From Coriobacteriaceae bacterium (GTDB lineage: Bacteria; Actinomycetota; Coriobacteriia; Coriobacteriales; Atopobiaceae), in the NCBI GenBank assembly GCA_004557505.1, contig SFGZ01000009.1:62001-126000 (forward strand): a DNA stretch of 64,000 nucleotides. The letters run 5' to 3'. A program made the position numbers and the translations under genes. This document shows, piece by piece, positions 7,670 through 16,685 of the stretch. Under the pieces are notes generated by a model. That model was not told the DNA's origin and searched no databases. It saw nothing but the letters and a program-made list of their open reading frames with translations. Within the stretch, counting starts at the first letter, position 1. Every line of letters starts with the position of its first letter.

Positions 7670-9496
7670 CTACTCCACGATCACCGGGACAAACTGGTAG
7701 CTGTGGCAGTCCACGTAGCCCCGGTTGGTAAGCCTGAGGTCGGGGATGCAGGCAAGGGAGAGCAGCGCCATGGTCATGAACGGCGAGGGCATGGTGCAGC
7801 CCATCTCTGCCCAGGCGCCCTCGGCGCCACGGACCTCCGCGGCGACCTCCTCCACGCCCGCGGGGCTCATGAGTCCCAAGATGGGCAGCCTCACCTGGCC
7901 GAGCACCTTGCCGTCGGCAACGGCGACCTCGCCCCCGCCGCAGTCCACAAGCAGGCTCGCCGCAAGCGCCATGTCCTCGTCGTTGTCGCCGATGACCAGC
8001 AGGTTGTGGGCATCGTGAGCCACGGTCTGCGCAAGCGCGCCGTGGATGCCGAAGCCCTTGGCGAAGCCGTAGGCGAACGAGCCCGTCTTGTGGTGGCGCT
8101 CGAAGACGAAGGCCTTCAGGACGTCGTCATCGGGCGAGCACGTAAGGCAGCCGTCAACCACAGGCACCTCGAGGTGCTCCTCCTTGGTGATGGTGGAGCC
8201 GGCGCTCGAGGTCATCACCCGCACCAGCGCGCGGTCGCCCGTGACAGGAGAGCCGTCCGCGCGGACGGCGGGGATGCGGAAGGTCTCGGGCTTGATGTCT
8301 GCCGCCACGTGCATGGAGTTGAACATGAAGTTGGGCCAGGGATAGGGCCCGGGCGAGAAGAGAGCCTCGCCGTCCTTGGCCACAAGCTCGCCGTCGATGA
8401 AGGCGTGCGTCACGCGGAAGTCCTTGAGGTCCTCGAGGATCACGAGGTCGGCGCACTTGCCCGGCGTGACGGAGCCGAGGTCGCGCGACATGCCGAAGCA
8501 GTCGGCCACGTTGATGGTGACCATCTGGATGGCCGAGACGGGATCGATGCCGTGGCCCACGGCCTTGCGCAGGATGCGGTCGATGTGCCCCTCGGAGACC
8601 AGGGTCTCGGGGTGGTTATCGTCCGAGACGAGGTTCACGCGGCGCGTGTCGATGTCGTTCTCGGTGATGACATGCGCCAGCTCCTCGAGGTTCTGCCAGG
8701 CCGACCCCTCGCGCAGCTGTGCATACTGCCCAAGGCGGAGCTTGGCGAGGGCCGCCTCGCGCGTGACGGACTCGTGGCAGCACGAGACGCCGGATGCGAT
8801 GTAGGCGTTGAGCGGGCAGTCCGTGTCGGGCACGGTGAAGTGGCCCGTAAGGGTCTTGTCGGCCCTGAGGGTCTCGTCCATCTCGGTGAGCGGACCCTCG
8901 TCGCAGGAGAGGACGCCGGGGTCGTTCATCATCTCGCCAAGCCCCACCACGGCATCCCAGCCCATGGTCTCGCGGATGTCGGCAGCATCAATCTTCGAAC
9001 CGGTATCCTCGAAGCCCGGAACGGCGGGGACGCAGGAGCCCGGAGTGACCATGCATTTGAGCGGCACACGCTCGGAGTCGCGCACAAGCTCCTTCAGCGC
9101 GGGGAGGCCGGCGACGTTCATGGCCTCGTGCGGGTCCCAGTAGATGCCGGTCGTGCCGTGCGGAACCACGGCGCGGGCATACTCCGAGGGTCCCACCATG
9201 GAGGACTCCACGTGGATGTGGCCATCCATGAAGCCCGGTGCCACGTAGTGCCCGGCGGCATCGATGACGGTTGTCTTCTCGCCAATGCAGTGCTCGGCCG
9301 TATGGCCGCCAATGCCAAGGTAGGCAACACGCCCAGCGGCGACGGCGATGTCTGCGTCATCGAGCACCTCGTGGGTGGTGACGCTAACCAGCCGGGCGTG
9401 GCGAATGACGAGGTCGGCGGGCTGGTGGCCCTGCGCCACGCGGATGAGCGTGCGGTTGCATTCCCATAGCGGACTCTTGCAGAAGCGATTGAGCAT
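7670..9496 (-). CDS. ade: Adenine deaminase
   Basis: A 608-residue amidohydrolase that deaminates adenine to hypoxanthine in purine salvage. The metal-binding HIHVESSM follows APGFMDG near residue 90, with GTTGIYWDPHE next. Further markers are SDDNHPETL, GMSRDLGSVTPGKCADLV and the family C-terminal CTMPSPFMTMALLSL. The length fits the bacterial Ade family. The ATG at 9496 has GAGGGG eight bases upstream. It is monocistronic by context and convergent with the HD phosphohydrolase. Confidence 0.92.
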   Translation of the reverse strand: MLNRFCKSPLWECNRTLIRVAQGHQPADLVIRHARLVSVTTHEVLDDADIAVAAGRVAYLGIGGHTAEHCIGEKTTVIDAAGHYVAPGFMDGHIHVESSMVGPSEYARAVVPHGTTGIYWDPHEAMNVAGLPALKELVRDSERVPLKCMVTPGSCVPAVPGFEDTGSKIDAADIRETMGWDAVVGLGEMMNDPGVLSCDEGPLTEMDETLRADKTLTGHFTVPDTDCPLNAYIASGVSCCHESVTREAALAKLRLGQYAQLREGSAWQNLEELAHVITENDIDTRRVNLVSDDNHPETLVSEGHIDRILRKAVGHGIDPVSAIQMVTINVADCFGMSRDLGSVTPGKCADLVILEDLKDFRVTHAFIDGELVAKDGEALFSPGPYPWPNFMFNSMHVAADIKPETFRIPAVRADGSPVTGDRALVRVMTSSAGSTITKEEHLEVPVVDGCLTCSPDDDVLKAFVFERHHKTGSFAYGFAKGFGIHGALAQTVAHDAHNLLVIGDNDEDMALAASLLVDCGGGEVAVADGKVLGQVRLPILGLMSPAGVEEVAAEVRGAEGAWAEMGCTMPSPFMTMALLSLACIPDLRLTNRGYVDCHSYQFVPVIVE

Positions 9497-9658
9497 GACA
9501 ATCCCCTCTCAACGCCTAACTCCTAAATTGTTAAAACGCTAGCAGTTCCATGTTGCGCCACGGCAGCGATTCTGCAAGCGGTGCGCAACGGTTCTCCCGG
9601 CGGGCGGCAAGTCCGGCGGCAGGGAAGCGCGGAGAGCACCGCAGGGTATTGTATGTGC

Positions 9659-9725
9659 CACACATTCGGATCCGATCGTGTGACGCGCGCAGGATGTCAC
9701 AGTCTTGGACGACGATTGTGTGACG
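9659..9725. repeat. Two-hairpin intergenic repeat module (copy 1)
   Basis: The palindrome CACACATTCGGATCCGATCG is followed by TGTGACG, then GTCACA…TGTGTGAC. The same order recurs at 43031-43095. It lies in the 270-base gap between ade and the membrane protein gene. I see no gene in that gap (9497-9764) apart from this module. Confidence 0.55.
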
Positions 9726-9764
9726 CTGCGCATCCCGCGCGCCCGCGAGCGGGCGGCATGCGGC

Positions 9765-10274
9765 CTAACGAGAGGAGAGAAGGCCCTTGACCTGGGAAGA
9801 AAGCTCGGACGCCAGGTTGTGTGCGACGCCGCCCGCGCTCTCGGCGACGTCGCGCGCGGCGGTGGCGGCATCGCCCAGGGCATCCGTAATCCCGCCAAGG
9901 TCGATGCCCCCATCGGCACCGGAGTCCGTGCCCTCGGCGGCCCCTGGGCCGCCGGACCCCGCGACACCGGTCGTGGTGCTTGTCGTGGTCGTACCCGAGG
10001 CGGGGCCACTCGAGCCCGCTTTGCCCGAGACGCCCGGGGTCGCACTCGACACGGCGTCGCCCACGCAGCTCGACACAACCGCAAAGACGATGAGGGCCAC
10101 AAGCGCTCCTACCAGCACAAGCGTGATGCGCTTGAGATTGGGGCCTCTGCGCGGACCCCGACCGCCGGTACCGACGGCCCCGGCGCGTCCATAGCCGTAG
10201 TAGCTCGTCTGCGAGGGCGAGGGCGCGGGCGCGGCATCGGTGCCCATCGCGTGCGTATCAAAGTCCCCGTCCAT
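9765..10274 (-). CDS. Hypothetical single-pass membrane protein
   Basis: A 169-residue protein I do not recognise. A polar N-terminus (about 48 residues, Gly/Tyr/Pro-rich) precedes one hydrophobic helix, ITLVLVGALVALIVFAVVSS, at about residues 50-70. A Cys follows (SSCVGD), then a long Ser/Thr/Gly/Ala-rich extracytoplasmic region with a short Thr run. The low-complexity tail resembles a spacer or stalk. It begins 6 bases after the CobW gene and is probably co-transcribed with it; a metal-related role is possible but unsupported. Confidence 0.6.
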   Translation of the reverse strand: MDGDFDTHAMGTDAAPAPSPSQTSYYGYGRAGAVGTGGRGPRRGPNLKRITLVLVGALVALIVFAVVSSCVGDAVSSATPGVSGKAGSSGPASGTTTTSTTTGVAGSGGPGAAEGTDSGADGGIDLGGITDALGDAATAARDVAESAGGVAHNLASELSSQVKGLLSSR

Positions 10275-10280
10275 ATGTCC

Positions 10281-11447
10281 CTACTCAAACCCGTCGATGT
10301 CGGGCGCGTCGCCCTCCCACGCGGCGAGGCAGGCGTCAAGGCCGCGCTCGACGGCCTCACGGTCCATGTGACGGCCAATCACGCAGAGGCGCACCATGCG
10401 GTCGCCCACCGTGGGATCCCAGTCGCGGCGCAGCTCGGGCACCTCGGCCAAGGCACGCTTAAGCTCGTCGTCCGGCATGAGCGCGGCCCATCGGCCGTTC
10501 TCGGTGAGCGTGAACTGCTTGCCGGCCTGCTCGAAGACGTAGCACATGTCCGGGTCGCTGTTGACCCACACAAGGCCCTTGGCACGGATCACGGACTCTG
10601 GCCAGCCGTTCACAAACTCGGAGAGGGCACGGTAGTCAAAGGGCTGGCGGCGCTGGTAGACAAAGGTGGAGACGTCGTACTCCAGGACCTCGGGGTTCTC
10701 GTGCTCCTCGGGGTGCTCCATGGCGTCGACCCACGCGGCCGAGCCGTACGCCTCGTCAAAGCTGAAGCGCCCCGTGTTGAGCAGCTCGTCCATGGGGACG
10801 TTTGCGTTCACGGCCTTGACGATGCGCGCGTCGTGCTGCAGGCCGCGCACGATGGCCTCCAGCTCGGCCACCTGACCGGGCGTCACGCAGTCGCACTTGT
10901 TGAGCACGAGCGTGGAGCAGAACTCGATCTGCTGGATGAGGAGGCTCTCGACGTCGTCCTCCTCGATGTCATCGGCGAGAAGGGCGCGGCCGCCGCTGAA
11001 CTCGTCGTACATGCGGGCGCAGTCCACCACGGCCACGATGTTGTCCAGGTCGAGCGGCAAGGTGCCGCCTTTGGTCTGGTCGCAGATGGACGAGATGGTA
11101 TACGCGATGGGGATGGGCTCGCAGATGCCCGAGGCCTCGATGATGATGTAGTCGAAGTCCCCGGTGCGGGCGATGGCGCCGAGCTGCCGCGCCAGGTCGG
11201 AGGAGAGCGTGCAGCAGATGCAACCGTTGCTCATGGGGATGAGGCTGTCCGTGGCGGCCAGGCCGCCGCTCTTGATGAGGCTCGCGTCGACGTTGATCTC
11301 GCCGATGTCGTTCACGATGACGGCGGCGCGGATGCCCTCGTCGTTGGCAAGGATGTGGTTGACGAGCGTGGTCTTGCCCGCCCCCAGGTAGCCGGTGAGC
11401 AGGACGATCTTGACCGGAGCCGTAGGTGCCGTGGTTGCCGTGGGCAT
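10281..11447 (-). CDS. CobW/COG0523 family GTPase (putative metal chaperone)
   Basis: A 388-residue G3E-family GTPase. Walker A GYLGAGKTT is near residue 20; the metal-binding CxCC motif is in NGCICCTLSSDL near residue 70. The family DNA/guanine-specificity segment LNKCD lies at mid-protein and a CobW C-terminal domain follows. Family members insert or deliver zinc, cobalt or other metals to target proteins; the metal cannot be told from sequence. The start at 11447 was chosen for its AAGGGGG site; the upstream frame to 11705 overlaps rsmJ and is low-complexity. No Zur box was recognised. Confidence 0.87.
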   Translation of the reverse strand: MPTATTAPTAPVKIVLLTGYLGAGKTTLVNHILANDEGIRAAVIVNDIGEINVDASLIKSGGLAATDSLIPMSNGCICCTLSSDLARQLGAIARTGDFDYIIIEASGICEPIPIAYTISSICDQTKGGTLPLDLDNIVAVVDCARMYDEFSGGRALLADDIEEDDVESLLIQQIEFCSTLVLNKCDCVTPGQVAELEAIVRGLQHDARIVKAVNANVPMDELLNTGRFSFDEAYGSAAWVDAMEHPEEHENPEVLEYDVSTFVYQRRQPFDYRALSEFVNGWPESVIRAKGLVWVNSDPDMCYVFEQAGKQFTLTENGRWAALMPDDELKRALAEVPELRRDWDPTVGDRMVRLCVIGRHMDREAVERGLDACLAAWEGDAPDIDGFE

Positions 11448-11637
11448 GCGCGCCCCCTTCTGCCGGCGCTCGGGCGCAGGCGACGAATCTTGAGAACCCG
11501 ACGAGTCTAGGGCATGCGTGTGGTGAGATTGCGGGGCCGGGGGAGCCGCGGCGGCGGGCAGGTGCGGGCCCGGGGCGGCGGGCCGGGGGGCGGGCAGGCG
11601 CGTGAGCCGAGGGGCACCATCCGCGCCATCCGCGCCC

Positions 11638-12384
11638 TCACAGCGCGTAGCAGTCGTAGCGTATGGCCTTGCCAGACACGACGTAACTGGGCCTCTCGCC
11701 CGCAAGCCACGGCCCCTTGGCCGGGCGCTTCACCACAATGCGGCGCGGGCCGGCCGCGCGGGCGGCGTCCATGAGGCCCCGCTCGTCATCGCAGGGGCGC
11801 TCGAGGCGCTGGATGAGCTGTAGCTTCTTCTTGACGGCAGCGCTCTTGCGGCGCTCGGGGAACATGGGGTCGAGAAGGACCACGTCGGGCGAGAGGCTCA
11901 GCGCAGGCAGTGCCGCCACGGAGTCCTCGCCTCGAAGTTCCATGCGCGAGGCCGCCTCGGCCAGCGCCGGGTCTGCCGCCGCGCGCGCAAGCGCGTCCCC
12001 CAGAAGCGCGCAGATCACGGGATCGCGCTCGAAGAGCGTCACCGAGAAGCCCGCCGCGGCCAGCAGCAGCGAGTCCTCCCCCATCCCGGCCGTCGCGTCC
12101 ACGGCCGAAAGCGGGCTCGCGGGCCCGCGGATGCGCGACGCACGAACCACCAGCTCGCGGCTGAGGTTGCCGGGGCGCAGGCGCGCCGCCATGCGCGAGA
12201 GGTCCGCGTCAAGCGACATCCCGTCACCTACGAGCGAAAGGCCCCTCTCGCCCACAAGGAGGCAGAGGCCTCCCGCGTCCCGCGCGGTGCCATATGGCGC
12301 CACCGGCACGCCGATGCGCTCCGCGAGCGCATGCGCCCGCGAGCCGTCCCCGCCGGGAGCAACCTCTACGACCAGGCCCTCCAT
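11638..12384 (-). CDS. rsmJ: 16S rRNA (guanine-1516-N2)-methyltransferase RsmJ
   Basis: A 248-residue SAM-dependent methyltransferase. RsmJ markers are DATAGMGEDSLLLAAAG (SAM-binding motif I), LFERDP, LLDPMFPERRKSAAVKKKLQ (catalytic motif IV region) and the C-terminal VVKRPAKGPWL…KAIRYDCY. It modifies helix 44 of 16S rRNA in characterised bacteria. It starts 6 bases downstream of the ABC ATPase stop, so it is probably in the same transcript. Confidence 0.88.
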   Translation of the reverse strand: MEGLVVEVAPGGDGSRAHALAERIGVPVAPYGTARDAGGLCLLVGERGLSLVGDGMSLDADLSRMAARLRPGNLSRELVVRASRIRGPASPLSAVDATAGMGEDSLLLAAAGFSVTLFERDPVICALLGDALARAAADPALAEAASRMELRGEDSVAALPALSLSPDVVLLDPMFPERRKSAAVKKKLQLIQRLERPCDDERGLMDAARAAGPRRIVVKRPAKGPWLAGERPSYVVSGKAIRYDCYAL

Positions 12385-12390
12385 CGCCGC

Positions 12391-13209
12391 CTATGCCCCG
12401 TACAGCCCGCGCATGGAGTACCAGCCGTCATGCTCGTCCACCGCGAGCGGCACCTCGAAGAGGTCGGAGAGGACCCTGTCGCTGAGGATCGCCTCCTTGG
12501 GGCCGTCGGCGAAGATGGCCGCGCCCTTGATGAGCATCACGCGCCCGATGGCCGGGATGATGTCCTCGGGGTAGTGCGTGACCAGGATGATCGAGCGGCC
12601 CTCGGCGGCAAGCGTGCTCATGGTCTCGCGCACGTGGTACATGCCCTCGGGGTCGAGGCCGGTACACGGCTCGTCAAAGACGAGCACCTGCGGGTCGCGG
12701 ATGAGCTCGCGCGCCACCAGGACGCGGCGGGCCTGGCCGGTCGAGAGGGTCATCACGTCGCGCCCGGCAACCTCGGGGATGCCCAGGCGCTCCAGCGCGT
12801 CGAGCGCAAGCTGACGGTCGCACGAGGTGACCTCGACCTGCTTGGGCAGGCCCAGGGTGCCGAAGAGACCGCCCACCACGATGTCGGCGGACGGCAAATG
12901 CACACGGATCTGCTCGTGCATGGTGGAGCTCACCACGCCGAGAGCGCGGCGCACGTCGGTGAGCTGCGGGCGCGGGTTGCCGCGGAAGCGCACGGGAGGC
13001 TCGTCTCGGTAGAGCGGGAAGACCTCTCTGGTGAGGAGCTGTATGAACGTGGACTTGCCCGCGCCGTTGGGGCCGAGAAGCGCCACGTGCTCGCCCTCGT
13101 GCAGCATGAAGTCGTCCACGTGAAGGATGGTCTTGCTCGCCCTCACCACGCTCGCGTCGTGGATGGCAAAGAGCGGCGTCGTGCCACCGGCGTTGTTCTC
13201 GCGCTGCAT
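12391..13209 (-). CDS. Soluble ABC ATPase, ModF/YlmA-like
   Basis: A 272-residue single ABC domain: Walker A GPNGAGKST near residue 46, signature LSTGQARRV (an S-T-G-Q variant), Walker B VLVFDEPCTGLD, and the switch histidine in ILVTHYPED. No membrane or substrate-binding partner is encoded nearby. Together with the variant signature this suggests a stand-alone regulatory or iron-related ATPase rather than a complete importer. It is divergent from ilvA. Confidence 0.8.
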   Translation of the reverse strand: MQRENNAGGTTPLFAIHDASVVRASKTILHVDDFMLHEGEHVALLGPNGAGKSTFIQLLTREVFPLYRDEPPVRFRGNPRPQLTDVRRALGVVSSTMHEQIRVHLPSADIVVGGLFGTLGLPKQVEVTSCDRQLALDALERLGIPEVAGRDVMTLSTGQARRVLVARELIRDPQVLVFDEPCTGLDPEGMYHVRETMSTLAAEGRSIILVTHYPEDIIPAIGRVMLIKGAAIFADGPKEAILSDRVLSDLFEVPLAVDEHDGWYSMRGLYGA

Positions 13210-13359
13210 GCGGTCTCGTCTCCCTTGATGTTACTTCTCGCAAACGCACCGCCACCTGGCGGGTCGCGAAGACCTACTATAGGCAATGCGCGCACGTTCG
13301 CGGCAGGTTGGCGACGTGCCGTAACACACCCACACGTCATTCGCGCAGATAGGGGTCAC

Positions 13360-14580
13360 ATGCCAGAGATGCTCACGCTCGAGGCGTTCGAGGAGGCCTC
13401 CGAGAAGGTCAAGGAGGTCACGCTCGAGACCAAGCTCGTGGAGAGCCCGTACCTCTCGGCGGCGACCGGCAACCGCATGTGGCTCAAGCCCGAGAACATG
13501 CAGCGCACCGGTGCCTACAAGCTGCGCGGCGCGTATTACAAGATCTCGAAGCTCTCCCAGGAGGAGCTTGACCGCGGCGTGATCACCGCGAGCGCCGGCA
13601 ACCACGCCCAGGGCGTCGCCTACGCCGCCACGCACGCGGGGGCGCGCTCCATCGTGGTGATGCCCACCACCACGCCGCTCATCAAGGTCGAGCGCACCAA
13701 GGGCTACGGCGCCGAGGTCATCCTCTACGGCGACGTCTTTGACGACGCCAAGCAGCGCGCCGTGGAGCTGGCCGAGGAGCAGGGCCTCACCTACATCCCG
13801 CCCTTCAACGACACCACGGTGGCCACCGGCCAGGGCACCATCGCCATGGAGATCGTCCAGGAGCTCCCGCTGGTCGACACCATCCTCGTGCCCGTGGGCG
13901 GCGGCGGCCTTGCCTGCGGCGTCTCGACCTTCGCCAAGCTCTACAACCCCAAGATCCGCGTCGTCGGCGTGGAGCCCGCCGGCGCGGCGAGCCTCACGGC
14001 GGCGCTCGGGGCCGGCCATGTGGTCAAGCTCCCCAGCGCCAACACCATCGCCGACGGCACGGCCGTGCTCGAGGTGGGCGACAAGGTCTTCCCGTACCTG
14101 CAACAGAACCTCGACGACGTCATCTGCGTGGACGACGACGAGCTGGTCGTATCGTTCCTCGACATGGTCGAGAATCACAAGATGATCGTCGAGAACTCCG
14201 GCCTGCTCACGGTGGCGGCCGCCAAGCACCTGCCCGCCGAGGGCAAGCGCGTGGCATGCATCCTCTCGGGCGGCAACATGGACGTGATCACCATGTCGAG
14301 CGTGGTGCAGCACGGCCTCATCCAGCGCGGCCGCATCTTCACCGTGAGCGTGCTGCTCCCAGACCGCCCGGGCATGCTGGTGCGCGTGGCCGGCGTCATC
14401 GCCGAGCAGAGCGGCAACGTGATCAAGCTCGAGCACAACCAGTTCGTCTCCACCAACAGGAACGCGGCGGTCGAGCTGCGCGTGACCATCGAGGCCTACG
14501 GCGAGGAGCACAAGGCGCAGATCGTGGGGGCCATCCGCGAGGCGGGCTTTGACCCCACGCTGGTGCAGGCGTCGCTGTAG
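13360..14580 (+). CDS. ilvA: Threonine ammonia-lyase with ACT domain
   Basis: A 406-residue PLP enzyme converting L-threonine to 2-oxobutanoate and ammonia. PLP-lysine segment RTGAYKLRGAYYK is near residue 50, the serine/asparagine loop SAGNHAQGVAY near 85, and the Gly-rich phosphate loop VPVGGGGLACG near 185. The C-terminal 80 residues are an ACT-type domain (RPGMLVRVAGVIAEQSGNVI), as in TdcB/IlvA enzymes of about 400 residues. The ATG at 13360 has AGGGG upstream. Next to the leu operon but convergent with it, consistent with a branched-chain amino-acid role; catabolic use is equally possible. Confidence 0.9.
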   Translation: MPEMLTLEAFEEASEKVKEVTLETKLVESPYLSAATGNRMWLKPENMQRTGAYKLRGAYYKISKLSQEELDRGVITASAGNHAQGVAYAATHAGARSIVVMPTTTPLIKVERTKGYGAEVILYGDVFDDAKQRAVELAEEQGLTYIPPFNDTTVATGQGTIAMEIVQELPLVDTILVPVGGGGLACGVSTFAKLYNPKIRVVGVEPAGAASLTAALGAGHVVKLPSANTIADGTAVLEVGDKVFPYLQQNLDDVICVDDDELVVSFLDMVENHKMIVENSGLLTVAAAKHLPAEGKRVACILSGGNMDVITMSSVVQHGLIQRGRIFTVSVLLPDRPGMLVRVAGVIAEQSGNVIKLEHNQFVSTNRNAAVELRVTIEAYGEEHKAQIVGAIREAGFDPTLVQASL

Positions 14581-14701
14581 GCGCGGTCGGCGGGGACGCC
14601 CGCGCCCGCTCCTGCGCGTCCGCTCTCGCTGCTGAGGCAACGCGCCTGCCGCCGCCGGCGGAGCGCGGGCGCGCAACCGCCGACGGCGGTGACGGCGGCC
14701 C

Positions 14702-15826
14702 CTACAGGTACTCCACGACCTTGTCGCCCATTGCGACGGTGCCCAGCACGTGGTCGGCCGGCGTGGCGTCGTCGGCGATGTCGGCCGTGCGCCAGCCATC
14801 ATCCAGCGCCGAGCGCACGGCGCTGACAATCCAGTCGGCCTCGTCGTCCATCTGGAAGCTGTAGCGAAGCATCAGCTCCACGGAGAGGATCTGTGCCAGC
14901 GGGTTGGCTATGCCTTTGCCGGCGATGTCTGGTGCGGAGCCATGGCTCGGCTCGTAGAGCGCCGTGCCCGAGCCCAGCGACGCGGAGGCGAGCATGCCGA
15001 GAGAGCCCGTAAGCATGGAGGCCTCGTCCGAGAGGATGTCGCCGAAGGTGTTCTCGGTCACAATGACGTCGAACTGCGCGGGGTTGGCCACCAGCTGCAT
15101 GGCGGCGTTGTCCACGTAGAGGTCCTCCGCGCGCACGTCCGGGTACTCGGCGGCAATCGCATGGGTGATCTCGCGCCACATGCGGGAGGTCTCGAGGACG
15201 TTTGCCTTGTCGACGGAGTGGACCACGCCTCGGCGTCGGCGTGCGGCTTCAAACGCCCAGCGCACTACACGGTCGACCTCGTACTCGGAGTACTCCATGG
15301 CGTCGGAGGCAAACCCGCCCTTGCCGCCGCCCACGCCCGCACCCTCGACGTCCCACTCGCGACGGTGCTCGCCAAAGTAGAGGCCGCCCGTAAGCTCGCG
15401 AACTATCACCAGGTCAACGCCTTCGAGGAGCTCGGGCCGCAGCGGCGAGGCGTCGCGCAGCGCGTCGAACATGCGCACGGGGCGCAGGTTGAGGTAGAGT
15501 CCCAGCCCCTTGCGGATGGCGAGAAGCCCCTGCTCCGGGCGGGGCTTGCCGGCATCGGTGTTGGTCCACTTGGGCCCACCCACGGCAGCGAGCAAGACGG
15601 CGTCCGAGGCACGTGCGGCAAGAAGGGTCTCCTCCGGGAGCGCCGTGGGGTTCTCCGTGCCCTCGGTCGCGTCGATGGCCGCGCCGCCGATGAGGTGATC
15701 CTCGCAGACAAAGTCCACATTGGCGCGGGTGCCCACAGCGGCCAGCACCTTCTTGCCCTCCGCCATGATCTCGGGGCCAATGCCGTCGCCCGGCAGCGTG
15801 CAGATGCGATAGGTTGCCCTGGCCAT
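14702..15826 (-). CDS. leuB: 3-isopropylmalate dehydrogenase LeuB (reads in frame with LeuD)
   Basis: A 374-residue oxidative decarboxylase of leucine synthesis. Motifs: YRICTLPGDGIGPEIM at the start, GGPKW, NLRPVRMF, IVRELTGGLYFGE, DKANVLETS, and the C-terminal GSAPDIAGKGIANPLAQIL. The internal ATG at 15826 has a strong purine run (GAAGGGGGG) 12 bases upstream and could start LeuB independently. As given, however, there is no stop between LeuD and LeuB: the frame is open from 16336 to 14702 (544 residues). A seven-G tract (C7 at 15836-15842 on the plus strand) spans the junction; one G fewer would give LeuD ending …EKGGE-stop two bases before this ATG. Confidence 0.9.
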   Translation of the reverse strand: MARATYRICTLPGDGIGPEIMAEGKKVLAAVGTRANVDFVCEDHLIGGAAIDATEGTENPTALPEETLLAARASDAVLLAAVGGPKWTNTDAGKPRPEQGLLAIRKGLGLYLNLRPVRMFDALRDASPLRPELLEGVDLVIVRELTGGLYFGEHRREWDVEGAGVGGGKGGFASDAMEYSEYEVDRVVRWAFEAARRRRGVVHSVDKANVLETSRMWREITHAIAAEYPDVRAEDLYVDNAAMQLVANPAQFDVIVTENTFGDILSDEASMLTGSLGMLASASLGSGTALYEPSHGSAPDIAGKGIANPLAQILSVELMLRYSFQMDDEADWIVSAVRSALDDGWRTADIADDATPADHVLGTVAMGDKVVEYL

Positions 15827-16336
15827 GGCTACTCGCCCCCCCTTCTCGGCAAGCACGCGCTTGGTGCGCGCGACAAGCCCGCCCTCGTTGATGATGTCCT
15901 GGATGAACGGCGGGAACGGCTGCGCGTGGAAGACGGTGCCTGTGGTCTCGTCCGTGATGGTGCCGGCGTCGGCGTCGACGCTCACCACGTCGCCGTCGGA
16001 GATGGCGCCTGCGGCCTCGGGGCACTCCAGGATGGGGAGGCCCATGTTGATCGAGTTGCGGTAGAAGATGCGTGCGAAGCTCTTGGCGATGACGCACGAG
16101 ACGCCGGCGGCCTTGATGGCCACAGGTGCGTGCTCGCGCGACGAGCCACAGCCAAAGTTCTCGTCGGCCACGATGATGTCGCCCGGCCTCACACGAGACA
16201 CGAAGGTCTCATCGAGGTCCTCGAGGCAGTGCTTGGCGAGTTCGGCGGGGTCGGAGGTGTTGAGGTAGCGAGCGGGAATGATGACGTCGGTGTCTATGTC
16301 TCTGCCGTAGCGAAAGACGGTTCCTCTAAACTGCAT
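15827..16336 (-). CDS. leuD: 3-isopropylmalate dehydratase small subunit LeuD (in-frame fusion to LeuB)
   Basis: LeuD pairs with LeuC to isomerise isopropylmalate. The first 170 residues of the fused frame are a complete LeuD: GRDIDTDVIIPARYLN near residue 11, DENFGCGSSREHAP near 58, ARIFYRNSINMGLP near 88, and PPFIQDIINEGGL near 142, which in the family is followed by a stop within about 15 residues. The ATG at 16336 has an AAAGGA site upstream. Whether the protein is a real LeuD-LeuB fusion or two proteins separated by a homopolymer-length change is unresolved (see the LeuB entry). Confidence 0.88.
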
Positions 16337-16685
16337 GGGTTTCCTTTCTAAGAGGGAGGCCGACCACCCTTGCCTCCCCGCATCGGACAGTCCTCGCCGC
16401 AAGAAACGCGGCTGCGGAACTCGCTGGGCGGCAAGGGTGGCCGCCGTCCCGCGTTCGAAACGATACACGGGCGAGAGGAACCGCCTTTCGCGTCAGAGCC
16501 CTGACGGAACCTCCACCCCTGAAGAGCAAAAGAAGACAAGAGCGCGGCCGGTGGGGCACCCGTGGCCGGCTGCGGTCGCAGCCGCCACGACCCGCAGGTG
16601 GTTGGACGGGTCGCTTTGTCGCTGCGCGAGTTCTTGGCGAAGCCAAGCTGTCTGAGCGCAGCGGCAACGCGCCCCGCCCACACCC
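16337..16685. other. Intergenic region leuC-leuD with hairpins, no gene
   Basis: 349 bases inside an otherwise tight operon. It holds an 11-bp inverted repeat CCACCCTTGCC (16364-16374) / GGCAAGGGTGG (16430-16440) and a compact palindrome CGGCTGCG-GT-CGCAGCCG (16567-16584). No protein I can recognise is encoded on either strand. It could host RNA processing or a regulatory structure. Confidence 0.5.

Noticed and set aside
9659..9725. TGTGA/TCACA-like palindromes as CRP or FNR sites
   Set aside because: They occur as linked hairpins copied between unrelated intergenic regions, and no promoter is evident. A dispersed repeat fits better.
13231..14829. 532-codon minus-strand frame over ilvA
   Set aside because: Shadow of the clearly genuine threonine ammonia-lyase on the plus strand.
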